Source: Candidatus Villigracilis adiacens
GTDB taxonomy: Bacteria; Chloroflexota; Anaerolineae; Anaerolineales; Villigracilaceae
Assembly (NCBI GenBank): GCA_016703605.1
Contig: JADJBU010000002.1
Location: 62,001-126,000, forward strand
DNA length: 64,000 bases
Direction: 5' to 3'
Part shown: piece by piece, positions 1 through 7,847 of the stretch
Layout: each line of letters begins with the position of its first letter
Numbering within the stretch: the stretch's first letter is position 1
Translations under genes and position numbers: made by a program
Notes under the pieces: model-generated
Seen by the model: the letters and a program-made list of their open reading frames with translations, nothing else
Database searches by the model: none
What the model was told of the DNA's origin: nothing

Positions 1-24
1 TTTGCCTGCATACGTGTCAAATAA

Positions 25-1074
25 TTACCTTGGCGTTACGCCGGGGCAGGCGCCCTGCCGAAGCGGGTCAACGGGCAGGCCGAAGGCTTCGTAGACGGGC
101 GCGCCGTCCCATTCGGGTTGGAAGGGCAAACCGAGCGCAAATGCGACCGTGGGCGCGGTGTCGTAGATGTAGACCGGGGTTTGCAATTCGCCGGGGACGA
201 TCTGCGGCCCGCTGATGATCCAGGGGATGGTCATGTCTTCGGGGATGTTCAGTCCGTGGTCGGAGTCGTGCCCGCCGTGATCGGAGGTGACGATGATGAG
301 CGTGCCGTCGTAGAAGCCGCTGCTTTTCATGGTTTTCAGGAGCAGGCCCAGCGACTGGTCTTTTTTGCGGAGGGCGTTCAACTGCTGTTTCGACATCCAG
401 TCGTATTCATGCCCGGCGATGTCGCCGTCGGGGAAGTGGACCATCATCAAGCCGAAGCCCTGGCGGATCTGTTCGAGCGCCATGTTTTCGAGGGTGGTCT
501 CATCTTTTTGTTCGTCGGTGTTATCCACGAATCCGAAGAAGTCGGTGCTGCCCGGCTCGGTGATGTGGCGCAATTTTTCCTTCCCAACGACAAGCACGGC
601 GCGCAAGCCGACGGCGTGGGTCAGGTCGAAGATGTCGGTGCCGAGGGCGTAGCCGTTCTGGGGGACGTATTCGTTCCAAAGGGCGATGTGCTTGGCGGGG
701 CAGGCGCCTGTCACCATGGAGGCGTGGGCAGGCAGGGTGATGCTGGGGAAGACCGTCTGCGCATTGAGCGTGTATGCGCCGCTTTGCATGAGGGCTTGGA
801 CGTTTTCCATCTCGGCGGCGGCGATGGCGTCGGGGCGCAGTCCGTCGAAGGTGACGATGAAGACGCGCGAGATGGGCTGGGGTGAAGCCGGGGCGGGTGT
901 CAGGGTCGGGGCTTCGGGGGCGGAGGGTTGCAGCGGCGTGAGGGTGGCTGTCGGGATGGGGGAAGGCTGGGATTCCAACGACGAAGTTGTCGGTGTGGAG
1001 AAAGAGGCGGAAGCAGAGACGCAGCCTTGGATAAGGATCGAGAGCAGGATCAGGATTCGGAGTTGATGCGGCAT
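25..1074 (-). CDS. Secreted phosphodiesterase/nucleotide pyrophosphatase-like lipoprotein
   Basis: A 349-residue member of the alkaline-phosphatase superfamily (type I phosphodiesterase/nucleotide pyrophosphatase branch), likely hydrolysing phosphate or sulfate esters outside the membrane. A lipoprotein signal is visible (LIQGC, Cys18) followed by a Ser/Thr/Pro linker to about residue 65. Metal-site motifs follow in family order: TFDGLRPDA, the nucleophile region TLPAHASM, HFPDGDIAGHEYDW and TSDHGGHDSDH. It lies 18 bp downstream of a paralogue on the same strand, so the two are probably co-transcribed. I see no strong Shine-Dalgarno before the ATG. The substrate cannot be read from sequence. 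Confidence 0.85.
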   Translation of the reverse strand: MPHQLRILILLSILIQGCVSASASFSTPTTSSLESQPSPIPTATLTPLQPSAPEAPTLTPAPASPQPISRVFIVTFDGLRPDAIAAAEMENVQALMQSGAYTLNAQTVFPSITLPAHASMVTGACPAKHIALWNEYVPQNGYALGTDIFDLTHAVGLRAVLVVGKEKLRHITEPGSTDFFGFVDNTDEQKDETTLENMALEQIRQGFGLMMVHFPDGDIAGHEYDWMSKQQLNALRKKDQSLGLLLKTMKSSGFYDGTLIIVTSDHGGHDSDHGLNIPEDMTIPWIISGPQIVPGELQTPVYIYDTAPTVAFALGLPFQPEWDGAPVYEAFGLPVDPLRQGACPGVTPR

Positions 1075-1092
1075 GAGGGGGATGTCTTCGGT

Positions 1093-2160
1093 TCAGTTCT
1101 TGCAGGGATATTTTTCGTGGATTTGAAGTTGTTCTTCGCCGAAGATTTTGTAGATGGGGATGCCGTCCCAGTCGGGTTGGATGGGGAGACCGAGGGCGTA
1201 GGCGACGGTGGCGGCGGTGTCGAAGGTGTAGATGGTCAGGTCGAGCGTTTGCGGTATGACGCCGGGCCCGTAGGCGACCCAGGGGATGCGGTAGTCTTCG
1301 ATGATGAGTCCGATGTGGTTCGAGTCGTGCCCGCCGTGGTCGGCGGTGATGAGGAAGAAGGTGGTTTCGAACATGCCGCTGGCTTTGAGGGTTTTGATCA
1401 TTTCGCCGAGCACGGCGTCGCCTTCGCGCAGGACTTTCATGTATTCGCCGGACATCCAGTCGTATTTGTGTCCGCGGTTGTCGGCGCCTGCGAAGTGGAC
1501 GAACATGAGACCGAAGTCCTGTTCGATCTGCGGCAGGACGGCTTCTTGAATGGCGGGTTCGCCGTATGCGATCTCGAAGATGTCGGTGGTTTCGGGTTCC
1601 GCCATCTGGCGCATTTTGTCTTTGCTGACGATCATGACGGTGCGCATCCCGGCTTCGTGGGCAAGTTGGAATACGTCTGTGCCTTTGGCGTAGCCCATGT
1701 ACATGAAGTATTTGTTGTAGATGACGCCGTGGTCTTCCATGCAGTAGCCGGTGAGCATGGAGGCGTGGCTGGGCGAGGTGGCGGGGTAGTCTATGGTGCG
1801 GGCGGTGAGGGGGGCGTAGGCGGCGCCTTCCATCAACTCCATCAGGTTGGGCATGGGCGCGAGTTCGATGGCGTCGGGGCGCAGACCGTCGAAGCTGATG
1901 ATGATGGCGCGTTCGATGCCCGCTTTGGATGGCAGGGGCGTTGCGCTGGGGGTGAGGGTGGCGGCGGGCGTGGGTGTGGCTGTAAACGTTGGCGTGATGG
2001 TTGGTGTGGATGATGCCGGTGGCGTCAGTGTGACGGTGGGGGGATCGGTGGGGAAGCCGGTGGGCGTGGGTACAGGCGGCAGGGAGCTGCCCCAAATGTT
2101 TGGGAGTCCTGCGCAGGCAGCGAGGAGGAAGGCGAGGGTTAAAACAGTAAGGTGTTTCAG
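1093..2160 (-). CDS. Second phosphodiesterase/nucleotide pyrophosphatase-like lipoprotein (paralogue)
   Basis: Paralogue of the gene just downstream, with the same order of motifs: SFDGLRPDA, the nucleophile region TSPSHASM, HFAGADNRGHKYDW and TADHGGHDSNH. The reading frame is open from an ATG at 2223, but that extension is basic, has no signal and runs into an intergenic palindrome. A CTG at 2160 sits 8 nt after GGAG and gives a typical lipoprotein start, MKHLTVLTLAFLLAAC, so I place the start there (355 residues). If CTG is not used, ATG 2223 is the fallback. A Thr/Pro linker precedes the catalytic domain. Function is by family only. Confidence 0.82.
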   Translation of the reverse strand: MKHLTVLTLAFLLAACAGLPNIWGSSLPPVPTPTGFPTDPPTVTLTPPASSTPTITPTFTATPTPAATLTPSATPLPSKAGIERAIIISFDGLRPDAIELAPMPNLMELMEGAAYAPLTARTIDYPATSPSHASMLTGYCMEDHGVIYNKYFMYMGYAKGTDVFQLAHEAGMRTVMIVSKDKMRQMAEPETTDIFEIAYGEPAIQEAVLPQIEQDFGLMFVHFAGADNRGHKYDWMSGEYMKVLREGDAVLGEMIKTLKASGMFETTFFLITADHGGHDSNHIGLIIEDYRIPWVAYGPGVIPQTLDLTIYTFDTAATVAYALGLPIQPDWDGIPIYKIFGEEQLQIHEKYPCKN

Positions 2161-2204
2161 TGAACGTTCTCCGAAGTACGTTGTGACTGGAAAGCGGAAA
2201 TTTT

Positions 2205-2300
2205 TTAACGCAAAGGCGCACACATGCCCTGGCGGGCAGTGCCAGGGAGGTTGCCAGGAAAAATATTTGAAACCTTTGCGTTTTGGCGTCTTTGCGTTAA
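2205..2300. repeat. Intergenic palindrome (TTAACGCAAAGRCGC arms)
   Basis: An inverted repeat with arms TTAACGCAAAGGCGC and GCGTCTTTGCGTTAA, containing a second small hairpin (CCTGGCGGGCAGTGCCAGG). It fills the space between urocanase and the phosphodiesterase pair. The same word family recurs at 18290-18359 and, more degenerate, at about 53560-53660, so it is an interspersed repeat and not a gene-specific signal. It may still act as a terminator for hutU. Confidence 0.7.
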
Positions 2301-2308
2301 TTTTTGAT

Positions 2309-3961
2309 TCACTTCAACATCGGCATTTTGATGCCGTGACGTTTTGCGGCTTCGACGGCGATATCGTACCCGGCGTCTGCGTGTCTTACCACGCCCATGC
2401 CTGGGTCGGTGGTGAGGACTCTTTCCAACCTTTGGGCGGCTTCGGGAGTCCCGTCTGCGACGATGACCTGCCCGGCGTGCTGGGAGTAGCCCATGCCGAC
2501 CCCGCCGCCGTGGTGGAAGGAGACCCAGGTCGCGCCGCCGACGGCGTTGATTAGCGCATTGAGGATCGCCCAGTCAGAGATGGCGTCTGAGCCGTCTTTC
2601 ATCGCCTCGGTCTCGCGGTTGGGCGATGCGACGGAACCGGAGTCGAGATGGTCGCGCCCGATGACGATGGGGGCCTTGACCTTTCCGCTGGCGACGAGTT
2701 CGTTGAATTTTAATCCCGCTTTGACTCTCTCGCCGTATCCAAGCCAGCAGATGCGCGAGGGCAATCCCTGGAACGGCACTTTCTCTTTTGCCATTTTCAA
2801 CCAGCGATGAAGGTGCTCGTCCTCGGGGAAGAGTTCCATGATCGCCTGATCGGTGACGTAAATATCTTCCACCTCGCCGGAGAGCGCCACCCACCGAAAC
2901 GGACCTTTCCCTTCGCAGAACAGCGGGCGGATGTAGGCTGGCACAAAACCGGGGAATTCAAATGCGTCGGTCACGCCGTTGTTGCAGGCTTGCTGTCTTA
3001 AGTTATTGCCGTAGTCGAACACTTCCGCGCCTTTGCGCTGGAATTCAAGCATGGCTTTCACGTGCGTAGACATTGAGTCCATTGCCATCTTTTTGTATTT
3101 CTCGGGGTTGCTCACGCGCAGTTGATCTGCGGCGGTGATGGAAAGCCCGGATGGGACGTAGAACAACGCCTCATGCGCAGACGTTTGGTCTGTGACCACG
3201 TCGGGAATGATTCCACGCCTTGCGAGTTCGTCGTAGACATCGGCGGCGTTGCCGATCAACCCAATGGACTTTGGCGTTTGCTTCTTGACGTTTTCTTCCA
3301 CCAGGGTCATGGCCTCTTCGAGATTATCCACAACCATATCCACGTAGCCGATGGCGCGGCGGCGTTCGGCGCGTTCGGGGTCCACTTCGACGATCAAGCC
3401 GACGCCTTCGTTCAACGTAATGGAAAGCGGCTGCGCTCCGCCCATGCCGCCCAGCCCCGCCGTGAGGACGAATTTCCCTTTGAGCGAGCCCCAGCCCTTG
3501 AGTTTGGCTAATGCGCCGAAGGTTTCGTACGTCCCTTGCAGGATGCCCTGTGTGCCGATGTAGATCCAGGAACCGGCGGTCATCTGTCCGTACATGATGA
3601 GTCCTTTTTGGGCGAGTTCGTCGAAGGTTTCCCAGGTTGCCCAGTGCGGCACGATGTTGGAGTTGGCGATCAACACTTTCGGCGCATCCTTGTGCGATTT
3701 GAACACGACGACCGGCTTGCCCGATTGGACGAGCAGGGTTTCATCCGCTTCGAGATTTTTCAGCGACTCGAGAATCGCGTCGAAGGCTTCCCAACTGCGG
3801 GCGGCTTTGCCCCGTCCGCCGTAGACGACGAGGTCTTCAGGTTTTTCAGCCACTTCGGGGTCGAGGTTGTTCTGGATCATGCGATAGGCGGCTTCACTCA
3901 GCCAGTTCTTGCAGGTCAGTTCGGTTCCACGCGGGGCGCGGATGACGCGGGGTGTGGGCAT
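2309..3961 (-). CDS. hutU: Urocanate hydratase
   Basis: Full-length 550-residue urocanase, the second step of histidine degradation (urocanate to 4-imidazolone-5-propionate), a cytosolic enzyme with tightly bound NAD+. Visible family signatures are YGGRGKA near the N terminus, the Gly-rich GLGGMGGAQP of the NAD site, RICWLGYGER carrying the conserved cysteine, and HHGGGVGMGYSQHAGQ near the C terminus. No other hut gene is in the window, so the pathway would have to be scattered. The next gene upstream (a lipoprotein) ends 9 bp before this start, which suggests shared transcription without a clear functional link. Confidence 0.97.
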   Translation of the reverse strand: MPTPRVIRAPRGTELTCKNWLSEAAYRMIQNNLDPEVAEKPEDLVVYGGRGKAARSWEAFDAILESLKNLEADETLLVQSGKPVVVFKSHKDAPKVLIANSNIVPHWATWETFDELAQKGLIMYGQMTAGSWIYIGTQGILQGTYETFGALAKLKGWGSLKGKFVLTAGLGGMGGAQPLSITLNEGVGLIVEVDPERAERRRAIGYVDMVVDNLEEAMTLVEENVKKQTPKSIGLIGNAADVYDELARRGIIPDVVTDQTSAHEALFYVPSGLSITAADQLRVSNPEKYKKMAMDSMSTHVKAMLEFQRKGAEVFDYGNNLRQQACNNGVTDAFEFPGFVPAYIRPLFCEGKGPFRWVALSGEVEDIYVTDQAIMELFPEDEHLHRWLKMAKEKVPFQGLPSRICWLGYGERVKAGLKFNELVASGKVKAPIVIGRDHLDSGSVASPNRETEAMKDGSDAISDWAILNALINAVGGATWVSFHHGGGVGMGYSQHAGQVIVADGTPEAAQRLERVLTTDPGMGVVRHADAGYDIAVEAAKRHGIKMPMLK

Positions 3962-3970
3962 GGTTTGCTC

Positions 3971-4822
3971 CTATTGCAAAACGATGAAGGATTCGATGAT
4001 TTCGTCGAGCGACGGCCCGATGGTATATTGCCAGGTTTCGGTGGTCGAGAGGGTGATGGTCAGCGTGCCGGTGGGCAGGTCGAGGAAGACCAGTTCTTGA
4101 ATCACGACGATCTGCGCGCCTTCCTGGGTGAGGGCGGGGGTCCTGGCTGTGATCACGCCGTAGGGGATTTGCTTTTCGGTGGCTTTCAGTTCGGTTGCCG
4201 TCACTTCGGCATCTTGCAGCGAAGCCGGCAGGGCTGCGGCGAGGGCTTGCAGGTCGTCCTCCGAGGCGAGGGAGACTTCCATTTGCCGGTCCCAGACCAG
4301 GTTGATGTTGGTCACGAATCCGCCGTCGATGTGTTCTTCGGCGATGTCGAGCATGAACAGGCGGAAGACGTTTGCATCCTGGTTCTTGATGGTGGAGAGG
4401 GAACGTTGAATGGCGGGGTTCGAGGCTTCGGGCAGCAGGACGGCTTCGTCATACTCCGGCGAGTTAACCCGCAAGGCAAGCCACTGCCTGGGTACGGTGA
4501 TCTGGTACCTGCCGCCCAGGTCGATGAACGAAACCGCGCCGTCGCTGTTTTTATCAAGAACGGTTTCTTCAGACTGGGTGGGAACAGCGGGGATCGGGGT
4601 GTTGGTCGCTGTTGGGATTGGCGTGGCAGACGGCGCTTCGGTGGGAAGCGGCGCGGCTTGCTGCGTGAGCAGGAGGGCGGCGGAAACGGTCTCAGCCACC
4701 ATGCGCTCAAGGCGCGTATCAGGCGTCGGCGGGGAGGAAGCGGAGGGCAGTCCCGGTACGGCACATGCCAGGACCGCGATCCCCGTCAGAATCAGAGTTA
4801 ATACTCCGCGGTTTTTTTTCAT
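3971..4822 (-). CDS. Lipoprotein of unknown function
   Basis: A 283-residue predicted lipoprotein: basic N terminus, hydrophobic stretch, lipobox VLAC at about residues 18-21, then a low-complexity Ser/Pro/Thr/Ala linker to about residue 80. The remaining 200 residues look globular, with several beta-like stretches (residues of the type GRYQITVPRQW, GTLTITLSTTETWQY). I do not recognise a domain. The start is supported by AAGGA about 8 nt upstream. It is followed closely by hutU. A terminator of the Rrf2 gene lies just upstream, so it probably has its own promoter. Confidence 0.7.
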   Translation of the reverse strand: MKKNRGVLTLILTGIAVLACAVPGLPSASSPPTPDTRLERMVAETVSAALLLTQQAAPLPTEAPSATPIPTATNTPIPAVPTQSEETVLDKNSDGAVSFIDLGGRYQITVPRQWLALRVNSPEYDEAVLLPEASNPAIQRSLSTIKNQDANVFRLFMLDIAEEHIDGGFVTNINLVWDRQMEVSLASEDDLQALAAALPASLQDAEVTATELKATEKQIPYGVITARTPALTQEGAQIVVIQELVFLDLPTGTLTITLSTTETWQYTIGPSLDEIIESFIVLQ

Positions 4823-4843
4823 GGGTTCATCCTTGCTGGTGAA

Positions 4844-4880
4844 TTAAAAAAGCCTCCCGGCAATTATAGCCGAGAGGCTT
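4844..4880 (-). terminator. Rho-independent terminator after the Rrf2 gene
   Basis: On the minus strand the sequence forms AAGCCTCTCGGC / loop TATAATT / GCCGGGAGGCTT (one internal mismatch) followed by a run of T. It lies immediately downstream of the Rrf2-family regulator, which reads into it. Confidence 0.85.
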
Positions 4881-4893
4881 GGTTTTCCCTGCA

Positions 4894-5307
4894 TCAGGCG
4901 GGCGTCTGCTCTTTCACAAGCATATCCGCAAAATTCGTCCTCCTGAGCCGCCCCACCAAATCCTCCTGCGCTTCACACCAGACCGGGCGCAGGGGGCAGT
5001 TATCGTCGAAGGCGCATGAGCCGGAATCACCCACGCATTCATTCAATTGGATGGGACCGTCTATGGCTTCGATCACTTCGAGCAGGGTGATCTCCTTCGG
5101 CTCGCGCGCCAGGGTCACGCCGCCGCGCGCTCCGCGGGATGTATGTAAAAGACCTGCAATGGAAAGCTGCGAAATGATCTTGGCGAGGAAGGAGGGCGGA
5201 ATCTTCTGTTCCTCGGCGATGGCGCTTGTGGCAGTTCTTGATTCGTTTTTGCGCGCAAGATGCAGCACGGCACGGACGGCGTAATCGGCTTGACGGGTGA
5301 TTTGCAT
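4894..5307 (-). CDS. Rrf2-family transcriptional regulator with an IscR-like cysteine triad
   Basis: A 137-residue winged-helix Rrf2 protein (starts MQITRQADYAVRAVLHLA, with the DNA-binding wing at RGARGGVTLARE). Cys91, Cys98 and Cys104 match the spacing of the Fe-S ligands of IscR, with a fourth cysteine at 111. It therefore probably senses iron-sulfur status, redox or nitric oxide; which one is not readable. The start has GAGGT 5 nt upstream. A perfect 10-bp inverted repeat 18 bp before the start is the likely self-operator. No isc or suf genes are adjacent, so its regulon is probably elsewhere. Confidence 0.92.
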   Translation of the reverse strand: MQITRQADYAVRAVLHLARKNESRTATSAIAEEQKIPPSFLAKIISQLSIAGLLHTSRGARGGVTLAREPKEITLLEVIEAIDGPIQLNECVGDSGSCAFDDNCPLRPVWCEAQEDLVGRLRRTNFADMLVKEQTPA

Positions 5308-5324
5308 GATAACCTCACTTATTA

Positions 5325-5347
5325 TTGTAGGTAAAAATTACCTACAA
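5325..5347. promoter_or_regulatory. Palindromic operator upstream of the Rrf2 gene
   Basis: A perfect inverted repeat: TTGTAGGTAA, 3-nt spacer, TTACCTACAA. It lies 18 bp upstream of the Rrf2 start and its right half (as read on the minus strand) contains a possible -10, TACAAT. Its size and position fit autoregulation by the adjacent Rrf2 protein. That binding is inferred. Confidence 0.75.
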
Positions 5348-5444
5348 TCACGATTTTATTGTGATTTATGGAGCAAGGCAAGTGATTTAGGTCACACCCA
5401 ATTTATGACCTTTTACGCCGAATTGTTGGCTGATTTTACGGACC

Positions 5445-6284
5445 CTACCGCGCGAGAGTCAGATTCCCCGCCCCCATTTCGATGACAAAGGTGAGCGTGG
5501 GACCTTCGCCAGTCTGACGGTAGGAATCCCCGGTTCTTTCCCAGCCGGAGGTTGCGTTCACATTCGACAGCCCTCCCTCCACCCGGACCTCGGCAGCCAC
5601 GCCTTCCGGCACGACGATGATGAGGTTGCTCAAGCCGGTCTCGATCTTGATCGAGGCGTCGCGCTGGAGTTCGCCGGAGAAGTCGAGCGTATAGTCGCCC
5701 GCACCGGCAGAGAAATCGAAGAGGGAGAAATTGGCGTTCGCCAGTCCGGTGATCTTGACGTTCGACGCGCCGGAATCATAGGTGAAAACGCTCATCTCTT
5801 CCGGGTTCGGTTCGGAGAAATTGAGTTCCACATCCGAAGCGCCGTCCGAAATTTTCAGTTGAGTCAGCGCCAGCCCGCCGAGTTCAAGTTTGCCCTCGTA
5901 CGCGCCCGATTCGATGGACAGGCTCATCGGTTCGCCGCCGAGTTTCAGGTCCCATTCATTCTTGAGGTCGTTGAGGTTCGGCAGGATGTTCAGGTTGCCA
6001 TCGCCAACACGGACTTCGACATTCCCTTCATCGGCGACAATCCCGGGTTTGAGTTCGTCGTAGTTAAATGTGGCAGTCCCGTTCACAAGCGTGGATGCGC
6101 CCGGGGCAAGGGTTAATTCTCCCGCTCCAAATTTGAGGCTCAGGTGAACCTCGTCCGTATCGGGGTATTCAACCACGATCTCCTCGGTCACTTCGGGGCT
6201 GGGCGTGGGCGGTTTGGGGACGTTGATGCCGCACGCCAGGGCGGTCAGGGCGAGAAGCGCGAAAAAGTAAAAAAGTTTGTTCAT
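5445..6284 (-). CDS. Toast-rack-domain lipoprotein
   Basis: A 279-residue lipoprotein (lipobox LALACG, Cys about residue 18) with a short Pro/Thr linker. The body is a series of beta-strand repeats rich in Gly-Ala-Gly-Asx turns (FGAGELTLAPG, SGASNVKITGL, GLSNLIIVVPEG, MGAGNLTLAR), the pattern of the toast-rack/LiaF-like fold linked in other bacteria to cell-envelope stress sensing. Its Shine-Dalgarno AAGGAGG is inside a perfect hairpin (6292-6316), so translation may be controlled. The neighbour across a divergent space is the Rrf2 gene. The exact role is unknown. Confidence 0.8.
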   Translation of the reverse strand: MNKLFYFFALLALTALACGINVPKPPTPSPEVTEEIVVEYPDTDEVHLSLKFGAGELTLAPGASTLVNGTATFNYDELKPGIVADEGNVEVRVGDGNLNILPNLNDLKNEWDLKLGGEPMSLSIESGAYEGKLELGGLALTQLKISDGASDVELNFSEPNPEEMSVFTYDSGASNVKITGLANANFSLFDFSAGAGDYTLDFSGELQRDASIKIETGLSNLIIVVPEGVAAEVRVEGGLSNVNATSGWERTGDSYRQTGEGPTLTFVIEMGAGNLTLAR

Positions 6285-6291
6285 ACGAAAA

Positions 6292-6316
6292 ACCTCCTTG
6301 GTAATTCCAAGGAGGT
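6292..6316 (-). promoter_or_regulatory. Hairpin sequestering a Shine-Dalgarno
   Basis: On the minus strand ACCTCCTTGG, loop AATTA, CCAAGGAGGT, then TTTTCGT and the ATG of the toast-rack lipoprotein. The 3' arm contains the complete AAGGAGG ribosome site. It could be a translational switch or thermosensor. Because TTTT follows the stem, it could instead be a weak terminator for the upstream membrane-protein gene. Confidence 0.65.
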
Positions 6317-6356
6317 ATACGGGGAAAATTTGCAGGGGTTGCGGGGGAATGTCTTA

Positions 6357-6761
6357 TCAGCGCGCCCAGCCGCCGGGCAGGGCTGCCACACCGATGTAAA
6401 CCAGAAGCAGCGCGCCGAGGATGCAGAAAAGCGTATTCCGGAAGCGAATCCCATCTGCGGCATTTTTCCAACGCGCGGGCAGGTGACCCAGTACCGCGGC
6501 AAGGATCATAATGAAGGCATGTTCAAGCCGGTAGCGGGTAAAGCCGCCGCCATCCGCCGAGAAGCCTAGCCAGAGCAGGTTGATGAGACCGAGCGTGGCT
6601 TGCAGGTCCATCGCGCCGCTGAACCCGGCGGCGAGACCGCGGTCCATGCCTTTGAATGCCCCGCCCCTCAGCCAGCCGATGGCGAACTTGATCACGGCGG
6701 CGGCTGCCACAAGCAAAACGAGCCAGCGAAGATGCGAGTGGGCGATAAAGATGATGTTCAT
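6357..6761 (-). CDS. Four-helix integral membrane protein with conserved histidines
   Basis: A 134-residue protein with about four membrane segments (residues about 8-25, 45-65, 75-95, 110-130). Motifs HSHLRWLV at the N terminus and LEHAFIMILAAVLGHL in the third segment put histidines at the membrane, reminiscent of small cytochrome-b-like proteins. Heme binding is a guess. The frame is open further upstream, but GGAG 6 nt before ATG 6761 and the sudden membrane-protein character from that point fix the start. It lies 34 bp downstream of the steroid-reductase-like gene and may share its transcript. Confidence 0.7.
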   Translation of the reverse strand: MNIIFIAHSHLRWLVLLVAAAAVIKFAIGWLRGGAFKGMDRGLAAGFSGAMDLQATLGLINLLWLGFSADGGGFTRYRLEHAFIMILAAVLGHLPARWKNAADGIRFRNTLFCILGALLLVYIGVAALPGGWAR

Positions 6762-6795
6762 GTGTTTCTCCAGGTTTAAAAGTTGATGTGTGTAT

Positions 6796-7539
6796 TCACA
6801 AAATAAAAGGCAGGATCGCCTTTCTATTTTTGGGGAAATCTTCGAATGCCGCTTTGTACCAGCTAAGGGCACGCAGCCCCTGCCCGGCGAGGAAGGAAAT
6901 CATCGCGAACAGGTTCATCCATGCGGCGGTGTGACGCGAAAGCAGGGCGATGCCGATCCAGCCGATGATCTCGAACATATAATGCGGGCAGACGACATAC
7001 CGAAACAACCCGCCTTTCGGGATGAAGTAGCCGGTCGATTCCTTACGCAGGTCGGCGAGAAGTTTGTGGTGGTAAAAGTTGCCCGAAACCCCGGCCAGAA
7101 ACAGGACCATCCCGAGGACGAAGACCGGGTCTAGTTGAGCGGCGGGGCTGCGATTCAGCCATCCAACTGTGAAAGCCGCCTGCGAGTAGAAAAAGGAGAT
7201 CACCAGGGTGTTGACCAGGCTGGTGGGACGGGAATATTTGTGCAGGAAGAGGGATTCGAGCGTCCGCTTGGCGAAGTGGATGAAGACCGCTGAAAAGACA
7301 ATCCACTGAATGGGGGTCGCGGTCGGCAGATAATCTTTCGCGGAAAGGAAGAGCGCCAGGATCGGCGTTGCATACAGAATGAACATCCCCAGCCGGGCGG
7401 GCAAACCTTTTCCGGCGCGCGGTTTGTTGTAGTTCGAATTCGATTGCCCAAAATACACAAACGGTCCCGCGCATAGCGCGATGACGGCAAGCAGGATGTG
7501 ATGCGAAATGGTGATGGCTGTCCAATTGGGGAAGATCAT
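6796..7539 (-). CDS. Steroid 5-alpha-reductase/enoyl reductase-like membrane protein
   Basis: A 247-residue polytopic membrane protein with at least six hydrophobic segments. The C-terminal 100 residues carry the hallmark of the 3-oxo-5-alpha-steroid 4-dehydrogenase C-terminal domain: GNFYHHKLLADLR, GYFIPKGGLFRYVVCPHY, FEIIGWIG and a terminal WYKAAFEDFPKNRKA. That fold uses NADPH to reduce a conjugated double bond in a lipid (steroid, polyprenol or enoyl thioester). The lipid substrate here is unknown. It precedes the small four-helix protein on the same strand. Family assignment is good; the substrate is open. Confidence 0.8.
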   Translation of the reverse strand: MIFPNWTAITISHHILLAVIALCAGPFVYFGQSNSNYNKPRAGKGLPARLGMFILYATPILALFLSAKDYLPTATPIQWIVFSAVFIHFAKRTLESLFLHKYSRPTSLVNTLVISFFYSQAAFTVGWLNRSPAAQLDPVFVLGMVLFLAGVSGNFYHHKLLADLRKESTGYFIPKGGLFRYVVCPHYMFEIIGWIGIALLSRHTAAWMNLFAMISFLAGQGLRALSWYKAAFEDFPKNRKAILPFIL

Positions 7540-7594
7540 AGGCAGTGGAGATTATACAGCAGGGTGGTGGGAGCGCGTCGCACCAGGCTCACTG

Positions 7595-7723
7595 GTGTGC
7601 AAGCAAAGGTTGTCAGTTTGGACTGCAAAATCTCCTGATTTTGCTCGAAAGTCGGGAGATGTCGCCATGGCGCCGCCACAGCGCCGCTTTCGACTCCGTG
7701 CCTGACATGTTTTGCTTGCACAC
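7595..7723. mobile_element. Miniature element, family A copy 1
   Basis: A 129-bp element with imperfect terminal inverted repeats GTGTGCAAGCAAA...TTTGCTTGCACAC, extended inward by TGTCAG. It has no coding capacity. It is flanked by GCTCACTG on the left and GACTCACTG on the right, i.e. an 8-bp duplication with one extra A. It fills the 308-bp space (7540-7847) between the reductase-like gene and the enoyl-CoA hydratase; nothing else is visible there except the hydratase promoter region. Confidence 0.85.
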
Positions 7724-7847
7724 GACTCACTGGGATGAATCCAACCCGGAGTTTTTATCCATTAACCGGGAAAATCTCACCCTGCTGGTGCGACGCACCC
7801 ACGCTGTTGAGTTTATAATCCGTTAAAATTTTCCTTGGAGAAATCTC

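Noticed and set aside
928..2013. A 361-codon open frame on the plus strand over the second phosphodiesterase
   Set aside because: Antisense shadow of a clear gene with Gly/Val/Asp-rich nonsense composition.
521..2221. A 566-codon open frame on the minus strand
   Set aside because: Its product is dominated by Arg, His and Pro, it overlaps both phosphodiesterase genes in another frame, and it has no domain. It is a GC-rich shadow.
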